From Dicaeum eximium (taxonomy: Eukaryota; Chordata; Aves; Passeriformes; Dicaeidae): a stretch of DNA of 64,000 nt. Shown here piece after piece: positions 48,845 to 62,103 of this stretch. Position 1 is the stretch's first letter, and every line of letters starts with the position of its first letter. The notes under the pieces are model-generated. The model did no database searches, was not told the DNA's origin, and worked only from the letters and a program-made list of their open reading frames with translations. Made by a program: the position numbers and the translations under genes. The DNA lies in assembly GCA_013396995.1 (NCBI GenBank), contig VWZP01010358.1, positions 1 to 64,000 of the forward strand, given 5' to 3'.

Positions 48845-48890
48845 AAACAATAACATTAACAATAACATTAACAATAACATTAACAATAGC
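48845..48890. repeat. 12-bp tandem repeat, about four units
   Basis: The unit AACAATAACATT is repeated nearly perfectly. Confidence 0.9.
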
Positions 48891-51268
48891 ATGAACCCCT
48901 GATGTATGAGACTTTCAATATTTTATCACAGAGCATGCCCATATGCATGTTGCAGTTTCCCTAAAAAGGAATTATGCAAGTTAATGTAAAATACAAATTA
49001 CAAGTAATGTATCAGCAAAAGAACCCCAAAACCTGTTATCCTTCAGCATGATAGACTTGCCTTCCATCATTCTACCTGAAGCTGCTGCTTTTCTGTCAGC
49101 ATGGCTACGTTAGGACTTTCATCGCTTTTAAATCCCCCAATTTTCAAGGGCCTTGAAAAAGTCCCAGCCTTGGCTGATCAATGTAATTATTTGTTTTGAA
49201 AACTAAGTACACATTACATGCATAGGAAGTTGATGTCTCTCAATGCATGTGTGCATATGAAGGTCTCAGGCACCCTGCAGTCAGACCCACAAAATGGTGC
49301 TGACAGAGGCAATGACAGTCTCTCTCTTTGCCAGCCTATGCAAAACATCAGTAGACCACAGAAGCTCTCCACTGACTAGCTCATTAAAAGTCACCTGGTG
49401 AAGCTTATTAAGTAGAGCACAGGAATCTTTCATCCTTGGCACTACTGAAATTCCAGTTCTGCAACTACTTCAGTCTCGGTAAAACTAAAATGATTGAAAC
49501 TCAGAAGCATCTTTCAGAATATTAATTTTTTTAAAAAAGTGAGTTTTCAATGGTGTATGTACCATTTGTCATGGTATATTCTCATTTCCAGCCCAATCAT
49601 TCCCAAGAGGTGCGGCACAGCATCATCCTGGATGAGGTTCCAAGTGGAAGAGACACCCATCACCCACTCTCTCTTGGTTGTGAGTGCAGGCTGCATGATG
49701 GGGCCAGAACTGCTGCAAGGACACAGAAAGCACACCTGAAAAGGGGCAGAAACACCTTCTACTGAGGCCCCTGTTTCCTCAGTCACCCAGGGCTCCTGAG
49801 CCCATAGCTGAAGGCAACAGACAGAGGAGCACATCCAAACACAAAAGCTGCCTGACAAGTCTCCAAACACCTTTTACAACTATCAGTATTTGGGCTTCCA
49901 ATGTAACTCTCTTGGTGTTGAGTAGCAGAAACAAACAACATTCCTCTGCAAGAAATCAGCGAGGTAGAAGGAAGAGAACAATAGGACCACTACAAAGGAA
50001 GAAGCATCACCATTCTTGAATCATTCACCATAATTTAAGCACGCAGATGGTACAACAAAATTCTTACTTGCAGAAGTGGTGAGCAAAGGATTTACTGCAG
50101 AGTAGCAGGCAGATGCAGCCTGTTTTCCAAGTACTCTGACTTCCACTTAAGTATCTGCATTTAACAAGAATAACTGTGCCTACCCAAGCAGTCACTTGAA
50201 TAAACTGAAGACAGCTTTCAAACTAACAATTCCTTTCTTACCATCAGTCAGTGAAATAAAAAACCCAGGCTGCAGACAGTTTTTAAAGCTGAATTTATGA
50301 AATTTCAGGGAAATTTATGTTATATGAAAGCATATTTTCCATTATTTTTGCTGTGTACCAAGATTTGCTTGTGCTATTATGGGCAAAATTTCTTAAATGT
50401 TAACAAAAAAATGGGCTCCACAGTGAAAGGTTCCCTTTTGTCATTTTTGAAGAAATTGGGTTTTATGTTAAATATACTTTAGGTGGAAAATAAATCAGCT
50501 TTGTTTCATGATGATTGTAATGGCAGTTTAAGCTTAAAAGCACTCTGTATGGCAATGAAAGAGCACTGAGATATCTGCAGCTTTTCAGACTTGAAAGTCA
50601 GAAAATACTGGTTGCAGTAGTAGATTCAGCTCATAACTGGAAATGGGGAAAAGTGGGGGTGGTGCTGGTGTAAAAATCAGTGAACAACCATCCCATTAGT
50701 CATCCCAACCCTGTCAGAGTCTAATCCTATGAAACCCAGAGGCAAAAATCTTCATGGCCAACTGAAAATTTTCATACTTCATTTTATCTTTCAAGGTAGT
50801 TTGAACTACTTTGGTAGAGAGTCTGGCACATGAGAATTTTATAAAAGAAAGGCATGCTCAAAGCATGTATTTTGTATTGGAGTTAGAATGGAAATCATTG
50901 CCAGGATGACATAACTCTATCTCAACATGGCAGGGCAAATTCTCATAGGATTCCCAATTCAAGGCAGAGCCCTAAGTGAAGTCTGACACTCCACAATAAA
51001 TCAATAGTTTCTGTGCATCATAATGCTCATTTCATTCTCCAGTCTTCTCTTCAATTTTTTGAGGCCAGTTCATTTGAGATGAATAACACTTCACTTTTGG
51101 AGTCCATGAAAATGTTCATTTTTGAATGACTGAGGGATCAGGTTAAACCTCGTTACTTCTCAGCACCAAAAAGTTCTAACACAAATCAATGCTGTGGAAA
51201 AGACCAAATCAGGGATAACAGCCTTCTGCATTTTCTTTGAAAAACCTAAAAGCAAGGAAGAATATTCT

Positions 51269-51310
51269 CACTTTCCTCTTTTCACTTTTCACTTTCCTCT
51301 TTTCACTTCT
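51269..51310. repeat. Two 21-bp tandem units with GAAA direct repeats
   Basis: CACTTTCCTCTTTTCACTT plus two bases occurs twice in tandem with one difference. On the minus strand it reads as spaced GAAA motifs, including GAAAGTGAAA at 51287-51296. Confidence 0.85.
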
Positions 51311-51879
51311 CACAGAAGCACAGTGTGGCAACAGTGGAAGAAAGGAGGATTTTCATCCTGTGTCATGCTATTAGAAGCATGACCCCAAGAACATGCACAA
51401 AAGGAGAGTTTAGCTGGAGAAAATGAGAAATTGACAAGCAACCTGCAGCCACAACTAGACTTTTGCAAGCCATAATGGACGGCAGCTGTTGGCAGAATTT
51501 TGACCATTTGAGAATAAGAGGTGTGGAGTCAGCATGAAAGAAAGAGCAGATTCAAAACATCCCTTCTGAGCACCTCTGTGGGAAAGGACACCACCAGCTG
51601 GGGTGATGACAGTGCCTCAGAAATTTTGGATGCTTGGAGCATCTCAGGTGTGGGGAAGCACAGAAGAGAAAGGCTGCTCTGCAAAGTGCTTAGCACACTT
51701 TCCGACTTCTTCACCTGACGAGGCGCAGAAGAAACCTGTGCAGCCACTGTGTCCTTGTGGCCAAGAGCACTTGCACCACACCAGATGAGCTACCTTGGAG
51801 TACTCAGCCCCCTGAGCTGGAAGACAGAGATAAGAAGCAGAATGAATTCCCCAGAACCCAAGGGAAAATGGTCAGCAAC

Positions 51880-52000
51880 ACGATGTTTCAAAGACATTGA
51901 GATGTTGAGGTCATGGTTTGGTGGGGAATGTTGCAGTGTTAGGCTTATGGTTGGATCATATGATCTTAAGGTTTTTACCCACCCTAAATAATTCCATTAT
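51880..52000 (+). mobile_element. CR1 LINE 3' end fragment
   Basis: Plus-strand CR1 tail. It shows AGGTCATGGTTTGGTGG, a GTTAGGCTTATGGTTGGA segment, ATGATCTTAAGG and CCTAAATAATTCCATTA, which correspond in order to the last ~110 bp of an avian CR1 ending in ATTCTATG-type octamers. The translation retains the FGG...VRLMVG relic of ORF2's end. The tail octamers are mutated, so the copy is old. Confidence 0.8.
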
Positions 52001-54465
52001 TTGATGCAGGTTTTTTATCTTCTCTATTGGGCCTCAAGAGCTCCTGTGACCAACAGCTTTCAACCATCTTTGGAGAAGATTTTTTTACATAAATTCAGAA
52101 TGCTGTGTTGTCCATCACTGATAGAAGATGGAACAAACACTTCCAAAAAAAAAAAAGAGTTACATTAGGCTTCTAAATACCTACCACTCATTTCATCTCA
52201 TCAGTGCACCCTCTTTGGTGGTTCCTGTCCACCTGACATCAACAGGAATCACAGAAGTCACTACACATTAAAAGCTTGCTACTTACCTTCTCATCCATCC
52301 CAGGCTGCACCTACACGTGTGCACACATTTGAATTCACGGCAGCTACATGACTTATGGAACATTCACAGCAGCATGTTATTGCTTCAGGGACAATGATAA
52401 GCATGATTAATTTCAGTCAACTGTTTTACCTCCTAGCAGTTAAACAAAATGGAGTTTTCCCACAACAAAACTGGTGCTGTAATGTAAGGTCACAGATGAA
52501 TGCAGAGACAATGGAAGGTGACAGAAAGGACTAACCAGCCAAGAACCCATCATTCAGATTATTGATTAGTAGATATTGAAACACCCTTACATAGCTTTGT
52601 CAGGCTAAATGGCAGTCATTTGGGCACATATTTCACTGTCCAATAAGGACAATATATTTTCCAGCCTATTCTAGCCACGTGTTTCACTTACAAGCTATAA
52701 AAAAATGTTACATAAATAAATTCCGGAAGTACTGAAAAACAGTAAATTGATGCAAGACTCATATATTAATTCACAATTTCTATACCAAAAACTGTGCCTG
52801 TAACACAAAATAAAATTTCTCTATCTGCCTATTAGGCTGTAACTCAACTTCTACCCCTCAGTTTCCCAAAATGGTCTGTCCCTTGCACAGTTCATCAAAA
52901 AGAAAAATGAACTGATTTGGCATGGAGAATTAGAATAATTTAACAAAATTTTTGCTTATCTTTAGTCATGCACATTTCTTCTATGCTGGACTTAAAGGGC
53001 CTAACACCATGCAGTCAAGCACAAAAAATAGTGAAAATATGTGAAGAACTTCTCCTTACCCAAACTGTGCTAAGGCACAGTAAAAGGAAGGTGTAGGATG
53101 AAACTTTGCAAGGATGAACAGCAGCTTCTGCAGCTTCATTCTTCCATAAGATCTGCTGTTAATGGCCATTTGCATCCAATGACAGGAGAGGAACATCCTA
53201 CCTGTTTTTCACCAAATGCAAAACATTCTGTGTTGGAGGTGATCTCTTCAGCTAGCACAGAATGACCATAATACACTGAAAAGTGGCTGCAACATCATTA
53301 TGAAATTTTAATTCTGTAAAGATTTTGTGTCTACTGAACAGCCTATGATAAATCTGACATTTTCCAATGTTAGAATCTTTATTTACTCAGAGACAGAAAA
53401 AAAATGGTCTTAAAACTCACATAGAGAGAATGAAGAGGCAAAAAACACTATTGGAAAAACAGATAAAATGACCAATAGCACATTATGGAAACTGGGTGAG
53501 ACCCACTTAATTGATTAACTTGAACTCATAGATTAAATAGTTTAAATTAAAGTGATATCTTAACTCTTGTACCACACTGACTTACCCATTTTAGACTGTA
53601 ACAGAACAAATGTGACAACAATTTTTAAAAATGTTAATCTGGGGAACTGAAGGACTGTACTGTTGCTCTATATGGCTGAAGTCATTTAAAGCTCTAAGAA
53701 TATGAACTGTGGATATATGGATACAATTCAAGAGCCTGGGGAAGAGTTAATGTGGCTTCTGTTAAGAAAAGCTATGTGTCAAAACCACAAGAACTTCTTT
53801 GAAAGATGCAGCAAGCTTTTGAATATAAAGTAGGTTTGAGTGATTTTGATACTTGGGTTTTCAGAAGTTACTTGACAAGGTCCCTCAAAACAGGTACTTG
53901 AAGAAACCCCAGAAAGCACCAATGAATTAGTAGTTAGTTAAGAGATACAAAACAGGGAAGGAATAAAAGTTTAGTGTTCACAGTGCAGAGATGTCATCAA
54001 AAAGTCTAACTGACCAGAGCTGGTGTCTGCTACTCAAGGAGCTGAGATGAGAAAGGAGGTGAAAATAGCTGGTTGGGATATTTTTTATAATCCAATTTCT
54101 CCATAATAAGTCTGTGCCCAGCTGCAACAGGTGTGTACTGAGATTCAGTTAGGGGGTATTAAATGGCAGAGAAAATTCCCTGTAAATAAATGTAAATTAT
54201 GAATATTGAACACAAACCTGATTTCTTATATTAAACACAATAATTGTCCTATTATCACAATAAAAGGTATCTTAATATATAGTCAAATATTACACAAATC
54301 AAGCCCTTGACTAGAAGAAAAAAGGCAACCCAAAACCTAACAACTGTTAAGAGGTATTAAGAACTAGGCCATGTATAATTTCACTGGGTGAATGTCTCCT
54401 GTTGTTTATCTCCATCTATTCAAAGCTCTGCTGGACACACTGCTGGGAAACTTTCTCTAACTATC
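52001..54465. other. Intronic sequence, no recognised feature
   Basis: AT-rich sequence with a short A-run at 52145-52156. No exon or mobile element recognised. Confidence 0.5.
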
Positions 54466-54537
54466 TTTTTTAAGCAGGGAGGTTGGACTGGATGATTCTT
54501 ATAAGTCTCTGCCAAGTCCATCTGTTCTGTGATTCTG
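54466..54537 (+). mobile_element. CR1 LINE 3' tail fragment
   Basis: GCAGGGAGGTTGGACTGGATGATT, then a diverged middle, then TTCTGTGATTCTG matches the terminal ~70 bp of CR1 on the plus strand, including the octamer-like end. The 5' limit is uncertain. Confidence 0.85.
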
Positions 54538-57500
54538 AGTTACCTCTCAAGCACTGCATGCAAATTTACATGACTATTCTTTTATGAGGAACAGAGCTGA
54601 AGGTTCAGATTTAGCTTGAGATTTCTGGAGGCTGAGGGACTGCTCTGGGCAAGCATCAAAGGACAAATGTTCTTGCACTCCCTCTTCTAGGCATGTGCTT
54701 CTCACTACTGATGAGAGACAGGATATCAGCCCTGACAGGCTTTTGATCTGACCCAGCATCACCACTCTTACACTATAAAGATTCAAATGACTTAGGATGA
54801 CCAGTTCATTTTAAATTGTGCTGCAAACCTGTATGCATGCATTTGTCAGTAGATTCTGAAATGGCTGAAAGTTCTGGAAACAAATACTGAATGTTTCCAA
54901 ACAAGATGTCTTCACAAGCAAAATGGAAAAACACATTCATGGTATCATTAGATTTTATTCTTTCTGGGAGGCAAATGTAAGTTTCCTTTAAACACTAAAA
55001 CACACATACCCAGTGTACTACATGCCCATCTCTGAGAGCAACTGCGGGTGGTTTTGGTGCATTTCCACTAGCCAGGCATTAAGGATGTAGGAGAGTACAT
55101 TGGCCCCCAAAGGCATTTTGATTTCAATTTGAGGTAAGAATGTGACTAGGAGAATCTGGCTGATCCTTTGCTGGTGTCAACAGATCAATACTGGACTTAC
55201 TGCTACCAACAAGAGGACACTGAAAATTAAGGCAGTTATTCTGAAGATAACTAAGAACTCTCCTGAGTCATCAAGACAGCTCCTGGTAACATGGGCAACC
55301 ATGTCGTACAGTCTCTTCTGCAAAATTATCACACACCAATTTTAGGCACAATTCTCGTCTGTCTTGCTCATATTTAAAAGGCTGTTACACAAGTATGGAT
55401 GGTTACAGACCTTCTTCTAAATTCTAATTTTTATTGTAATCATGGTCAAGGTTGTTCTCTTCTCCCTTGCATGCACAAGGAGTCCTTAAATTTCAGTGAA
55501 TTATTCTAACTCACAGATGTGGTCCTCTGTTGAAGAACTACCATAAGCAACCATCTGGGAGTAAAGAAACCCAATTCCTCCACAGTATATTTTCAGATGA
55601 AACATTTACAAGTAAATTTAAAATAGATTTTTCATAATACATATCTTTTCACAACTGCAACTATTATGCTGGATGGATAAAAAATTAGGACCTATCAGGT
55701 CCCAGATAACTCACAGAGCCACATAATTTTCAAATTCTATGTAAAAATATTCTGTTTTGTTTGACAGACTTACTGGAAATGAGTCCTTCTGCATTCATGA
55801 GTCAATAAATTGATACACATTTAATCCATATTTCAAAAACAGAAGGAAGAATATACCTATCTGCATATTACAACCTAATGTACTGAAACATCAAGATTTC
55901 TGTCAGCTTCCTGACTAGCACACCAATTATATTATTTGGCACCCGTCACAAGAAGACTGGTGGAGAATGACCAATTTTGCAGCTTCTGAATTTGTGCCCA
56001 TTAAATACCTGGAGATTATTTCTTCCTCTTTGCATAAAGATGATTGGGAGTGCATTTGAGTGTTTTCTCCTTCTAGAGAAAGCCCTGGGAGCTGGGGAGA
56101 GGGAATGTGAGAATAGACTCCCTTAGCTAAATGAGATAGGAATCACCAAAGGAATATAAAAGAAGAGATTCATCCTTAGTATTGGCAACACTGCAAGAAT
56201 TCTGATTTGTTTCAGTTTTATTTGGAGTGGAATAATAGTACAGAGGGGAACAATTTTATTAGCCATTTGCTTTTAGGATTTTTTTTCTCAGTCTCAAGAA
56301 AATTTGCCTTTGCATCTAACCTTCATCAAAACTTGCCAGAAACACATTGCACATTACTTCAGTGTGTTTGCTTTTATCTGACATGCATGTTTGAGCACTA
56401 TGCCTTTGGTTGGTTCTATATCTTGTTTAATATTTGAACTATCTCCTTTGGCATAAACTTTGGAGTATGCTGATTCAGTTTGCTGATGATAGAGGTAGGG
56501 AGGTATTGGCAGTGCATCAGAGAGCTATAATACCAGGAAGAAAAAGCCTGTACTTACTACCTGGGGAGTAAGATCAAGAGAAAAGGGATAAAATTTAGCT
56601 GCATTAACTGCACGGTCACGAAGTACAGACAAATAACAAGAACTCCACTATAAAATCTCAACAATTGCAAACAGAGAAGGAAAATGGAAAACATACAATT
56701 TGGGCAACGAACAACCAGACAGCTATAAGCCACCCAGACAGCAGTTGTAAAAAAGGCAAACGTGACCTCATGCCATCCCATTCAATAATGTTTATTGGTT
56801 TTATTAGAAAAACCTGAGAATTTTGTAACCGGAGGCAGTAGACAAACACAGCTTCTGTAACCTCTCTGTGTTCCAGCAGGGAAATAAATCACATGAATGC
56901 TGCACCACTTTTGGTGTAGCTTGCAGAACACAGTCCAAGCAAGAACCAAAGACAGAAGACAAAAAACAGTTAAGAGGGACCTGAATCAGAACTCTCACAA
57001 GGCACCACCACACAAGATATTAACTTCTTACTTGCAATCTGGTTACTTTGAGTGAAGAATGTCTTTAATGAACACAAAAGTGAAAATTGTGAAAGGGTTT
57101 GTAAATTTTAATTCAGAATTATTGAATAATTCCACGGTGTAAAACTGTCCCTTTTCCACAATGAGTAAGTACTTCAATTACTCATTCTAACTCAAAACAA
57201 AGAAAGATGCCAAAATATTGAAATTTATCATGGGATGAAAATTCCGGAGTCTTCAAATATGACAATTAAGTATTGCAAAGATAAGAATATGTGGATAAAA
57301 CAAGCTTTAACAGAAATGGCTCTAAAGAATTACATATGGTCTGCTAATGGCCACATGCCATTGTGGGTGACTAACACATCTTGCTAATCATTATTATTCT
57401 ATCTTAGCTGTGACTACAGCAAAACACAGTAAAATGGTGTTTGATACAGTTAAGACACATGGTTCATATGAAACACCATGGCAAATTACTGAAACATGCT

Positions 57501-60500
57501 ATCTGGTATCTATTTATTGTGTTAATTCACAAATAGCAAACATAACCAGTTCACAGAATAGAGACTGACAAGAGAAAGAAAGTAAGATTTGGAGGGCTAT
57601 GTATGTGAAGAATAAATTTCACTAGCCCTAATTTAGACAGTCATTTGCAAGGGAAATTCATCTAATATGATTTTTCCATCACAAATGACATTTCGTCTTC
57701 TCTAAAGTCATGCAGGAAAAGAATGTGAAGAAGTTAAAATAGTTTGGTTTTTTCTTCTACTACATAAGTGTAGCATGAACAATAAAAATAGCCTAGTATG
57801 GATCAAACCACTTGAAATAATTGTACATCAACATGAGCTAGTGTACTTTAACTAGACAACCTGAATGTTCAAGCGGTAAAAATTATAGTGTTGTGCTGAG
57901 GAGAAGGAGACCGAGTTTTTCTTTCTCATTTGAAATTAATGATTCTCTGAAAAGAATATTCTCTTTATGCTACTGCCAATCAAATCAATTCTGTGAACAA
58001 CTTTTATAATAACGAACAAAACTGCCTTTTTTAGTCAGTTTTATTCCTGCTCTACCTACTTTTGAATCCTCATAGTATAAATTATAAAGAAAGATGAGAT
58101 TTTAATTTAAACTCAAAAAATAATTTATGTGCATATTTATTATGGAGGTAATACAGAGATGGAGATGGGTTTCACCCCTACAGGTGACAGAGAAAAAAAC
58201 CCATGCTCGTGAATTTTAGGGTCTCTTTCATTGCAAATTTTCCATTGCATACTGACCCCATTTGGAATTGATTACTGATCTTTCTTAGAATTCATCAGTT
58301 GCAAATTTTAACTACTAAACTCTGTTCTTGTTTACAGTTAAGACATTCTTGAATTAAAATCCTGTGAAGGGATAATAAGATACCAGTCTTCCTCCTCCCT
58401 GCATCAAACAAAATTAATTTATTATTGCCTTTTCAGTGTCATATGTGTTGGTCCAATATTATCAGTTACTTGTTGTTCTAGCAGCATTTTTTAAGACTAG
58501 AATTTCCCTTCCTCTTTCAACTCAAGTTAATCCTCTGCCAGTCAGCTAGCAGACCAGTGAACAGTGTGCTCCACAAGCATTTGCAGCTTCCATTGAAAAG
58601 GCTACAAAGAATTCCCAGGAAAAAAAAAGGAAGGGTGAGAGGGACAAGGGAAAAAACTGACTTTTATTAGGTTTCTTCCTCTGATCACTTGGAGCCTAAG
58701 GTCATTAAATAAAGTAATTAGTAATTTCCTAAGCAGTTATCAGTATCTACACCACAGAGTGTTGTTTTCCATTACAAAATCAGCTTTCAATCCTTTCATT
58801 TTTAATTTTACTAAGCTAGTCAGCCATAAAATCATGAGGGTTTGAAGAAAATGTAGAGAGAAGGATCACTCAAAGCAGGCAGCTAAAACCATTCACCTAC
58901 ATGTATCCCACAGCTCTCTAAGCATAGATTATGATAATGATGTCAGAGTTCTCAGCATGTCTTGCATTCAGTTTTAACAAATCATTATTGCACAACACGG
59001 GAAGCTGACAAACACATTCTCCATCAGGAAGACAAAAAACCAAACATAAAGCACTGTACATCAGATCAGAACTGTGGTTCATTAAACTAGAAAATATGTC
59101 AATAGGTTAAAAAAATACATTACAAAAAAAATCTGTCATCCATGGCAGACTCTCACAGGGCCTTATAAACCTTACCAAAACAGCAATTTTCTCTGCAAAA
59201 GTCTAAAACTGTGTCATACCACCACATTAATATAAAATAATCAAAGTGTGTCAAAAGCACTGAATTTTTTTTCTGGTCCAAAGCATGTTCTTAAAGTACT
59301 CTTGTTGATCCACAACATTAGGCTGGCACAGGAAACCTAATATGTCAGAAAACAGCAAATGCTGTCTTGTATTTAGAGAGAATCTGAAGGAGATACGTCC
59401 CCAGGTTTGAATAAAATTCAAACAACTAATCATCAAAAAACACGATAGCTAAAGATCTTATTATCGAGCGAAAACTGCACTATTTATGTCCAGGCTTCTG
59501 TAGAAGGGTACAGAAGTCCAATAATTTCAACACGGTGTGTTTACTTTTTTACAACTAAGTACAAAATAAAATCGCATACCACATCCTTTGGCACTGTCAG
59601 TGTGACTCTGTTAACAAGAACTATTTAAAGAAAATCAATATGAACATTATTTCAGAAGTACTTGAAGATAATACCAGTGGCAGCTGATCTGATTGACTGT
59701 CCCTCCCAGCCACCTTAATACAAAAAGATAAAAACAAGACGTTTGTTGAAATTTTTTTTTTACATTCCGTTCTGCTAAAGTCTGTGGTGCAATCAGGGTT
59801 ATCTTCATTAATGACATCACACTAAATTGAGTATATTAAGATGCAGTATCAGTACCCAAAGGCAGTGAATTTGGTAGACATGGATATGCTTTAAAGATCA
59901 AAAGACTGAAAACAAGTAAACATATTGGTGTACTCATAATCATCTCAATTGAGAAGAAAATAGGAATATTCACAAGAAGGAAAAATTGTGGAGAAAGGTA
60001 TGGAGGGGAACATATACATGACCCTGTTTTAGAATTGACAGCTATTCCTTAAATCCAAGCAAGTTGTTTTTGTTTTTTCTTCACAATGCCTGGAGACAGG
60101 CCACAGGAGAGATCCATCTCATGTTTCTGGTGCGGAGGGTCTGGGGAAAAGGACTGTGGAGATGACATCAGTTCTGAGATAAAGTTGGAGTTCTGGCATC
60201 TTATCTGTGGCATATGGATACTCACAGCAAGGCATGCATTGGAACACAGACTATACATTTGTTGAAGAGCATAAAATTTAGTGCTTTGTTTTTCAGGCTG
60301 TGGAGACTCTTGGACTTGCTTTTACATTATCCCCCACAAAATGCCATACTATATAGATAGTAAACTCAAAGGGCAGTATGTTTTATAATTATTTTTGTTC
60401 CTCAAGAGGGCTCCCATTTCCCTCTCTTTTACATTTTATAGTTCTTTATCTCTAGCACTGATAACCACATAAAGGAAAGGAGGCAAAGTTATAATCTGCA

Positions 60501-61769
60501 GCATTGCAAAGCCATGTTTTTACAGGGTCTGCTAATTTAGAATTCCTTTGCAGGGAGCAAAATAACACCTTGTCAATCTGTTCATGGGGCAACAGATACA
60601 AATATTGATGGGTCCCAATTGTCCATGTGTTTTAACAGAGAGTAACCTATGATAGTAATGACATTGACAATACAAGGCTAAATCAAGCATCACTAACACC
60701 AAATGTAAGACAATTTCCAGTATATCAGGTGATTGGTTGTAAGATGTGTCATTCTTACCCTTATTTTTTTAAATGGAAGAGGTAGCAGAAATTATAAATA
60801 TCAGAAAAGACATTAAACAAACCAAGAACAAAAAACAGCACCAACATTTGGAAAAAAATTATTTCCCTTTCCCAGGATTATCATCCCTGTACTGGAAAAA
60901 GAATACTCCTTGTGAAATTACTGATTGTTCACATAAAAAAGTCTTGCTTCTTGTGAACAGAGAAAGTATGATAAGAATTTCTAAGTCAAGAAGCAAAGAG
61001 CAAATAAATATGCAAGTTTCTATGTTTATATTCTGCTTCATATTGAAAGCACAAGGAAGTACATGTTCCTTATTGTTATACAATATGAACTCCTATTAAT
61101 GGTTCATTCATATTGCATATATATAGATGAAAATAATATTCAAACCTCTGCAGGTTTTTCCACCCATCATGACGGTCAGAAGATTGCTTTCCCAAAGCCC
61201 AGTCAACATTGTGGATAGCAGAAGACCAAAGAAGAATTGTTTCAATTTACTGCAGTAAGGCTGGCTCAATTTGTTACACTTTAAACAAAATAAGGGCTGG
61301 GAATGGCTATTTTTTACAATTTCCTTATTGAACTTTTCAGACAACATTCAGGAAAATAAAACTTTTTTGGTCTTAGTGACTGAAGAGGTTAGTTAGCCCT
61401 TTCTAGCAAGTACTTGAACTTCCACAGATGGGGCCCAGGCTACTGCAAACTGCTGAGCATTTTTAAAATGACCACCATGCATAACTGGTGGTCTTTTTAA
61501 ATGTGTCTATGTGAACAAGCATTTAAACATCTCTTACTGGAAGAATTCTGCCTATGAAACTGTGTACATTGCATTCCCTTACACAACAGTGTGCACACTT
61601 GCACACACAGAAAGAGACACAGTGGAATGAACACATAATATGCACAGAACTTAAGTAAATTTATCTGCTCTCCCCCCAGAATCACACAGGCTTATTCCAC
61701 AACCATTCTCTTTCAACTGCTCTTGAAAATACTTATTTGATTTCAGATATTCTCTCTTCAGCAAGACTT
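54538..61769. other. Intronic sequence, no recognised gene
   Basis: About 7.2 kb of AT-rich, apparently single-copy sequence. No CR1 tail, LTR, tRNA-like or exon signal recognised. Open frames of 60-108 codons have no motif support. Confidence 0.5.
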
Positions 61770-61816
61770 AGAGTTTGATTATCCTGGTAGGTCCCTTCCA
61801 ATTCAAGATAGTCTAT
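61770..61816 (+). mobile_element. CR1 LINE 3' tail remnant
   Basis: GATTATCCTGGTAGGTCCC, then TTCCAATTCAAGATAGTCTATTATT, resembles the last ~50 bp of CR1 on the plus strand (GATGATCC...GGTCCCTTCCAA...ATTCTATGATT type). Short and diverged. Confidence 0.7.
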
Positions 61817-62077
61817 TATTTTCTCCATAATATGCTAAAAGAATGACTTTGTTACATCTTACCTCTTGCAGTTAAATGCAATGTTTTTCAAGCATGACAA
61901 TTTTTGTATTAACACAAATTATGTGATTATCTCTCCTAAAACCAATCTGTGTAAAAAACTTTTTCAGTATTCTTAAGAGTACTTACTTCAAGAGCCATTC
62001 ATTTTCTCCACTAGGAATATAATTTTTCAAAATAGAAAACATTGAAACCAGTGACACAAATGCATAGTGGCTAACAG
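61817..62077. other. Short intronic stretch
   Basis: No recognised feature. Confidence 0.4.
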
Positions 62078-62103
62078 AAAAAAAAAAAAAAAGAAAAAAA
62101 AAA
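62078..62103. repeat. Poly-A tract
   Basis: Twenty-six bases of A with one G interruption. Confidence 0.9.

Larger units (their letters stand above)
47786..51879. other. Intronic sequence with small tandem repeats
   Basis: No gag/pol-like sequence was recognised after the primer binding site. Apart from the small repeats at 48845-48890 and 51269-51310, nothing supportable. Open frames such as 49547-49870 (minus) and 51521-51718 show no domain. Confidence 0.45.

Noticed and set aside
49547..49870. 107-codon minus-strand frame with Cys/Trp-rich stretches
   Set aside because: No recognisable domain or repeat family; unsupported as a gene.
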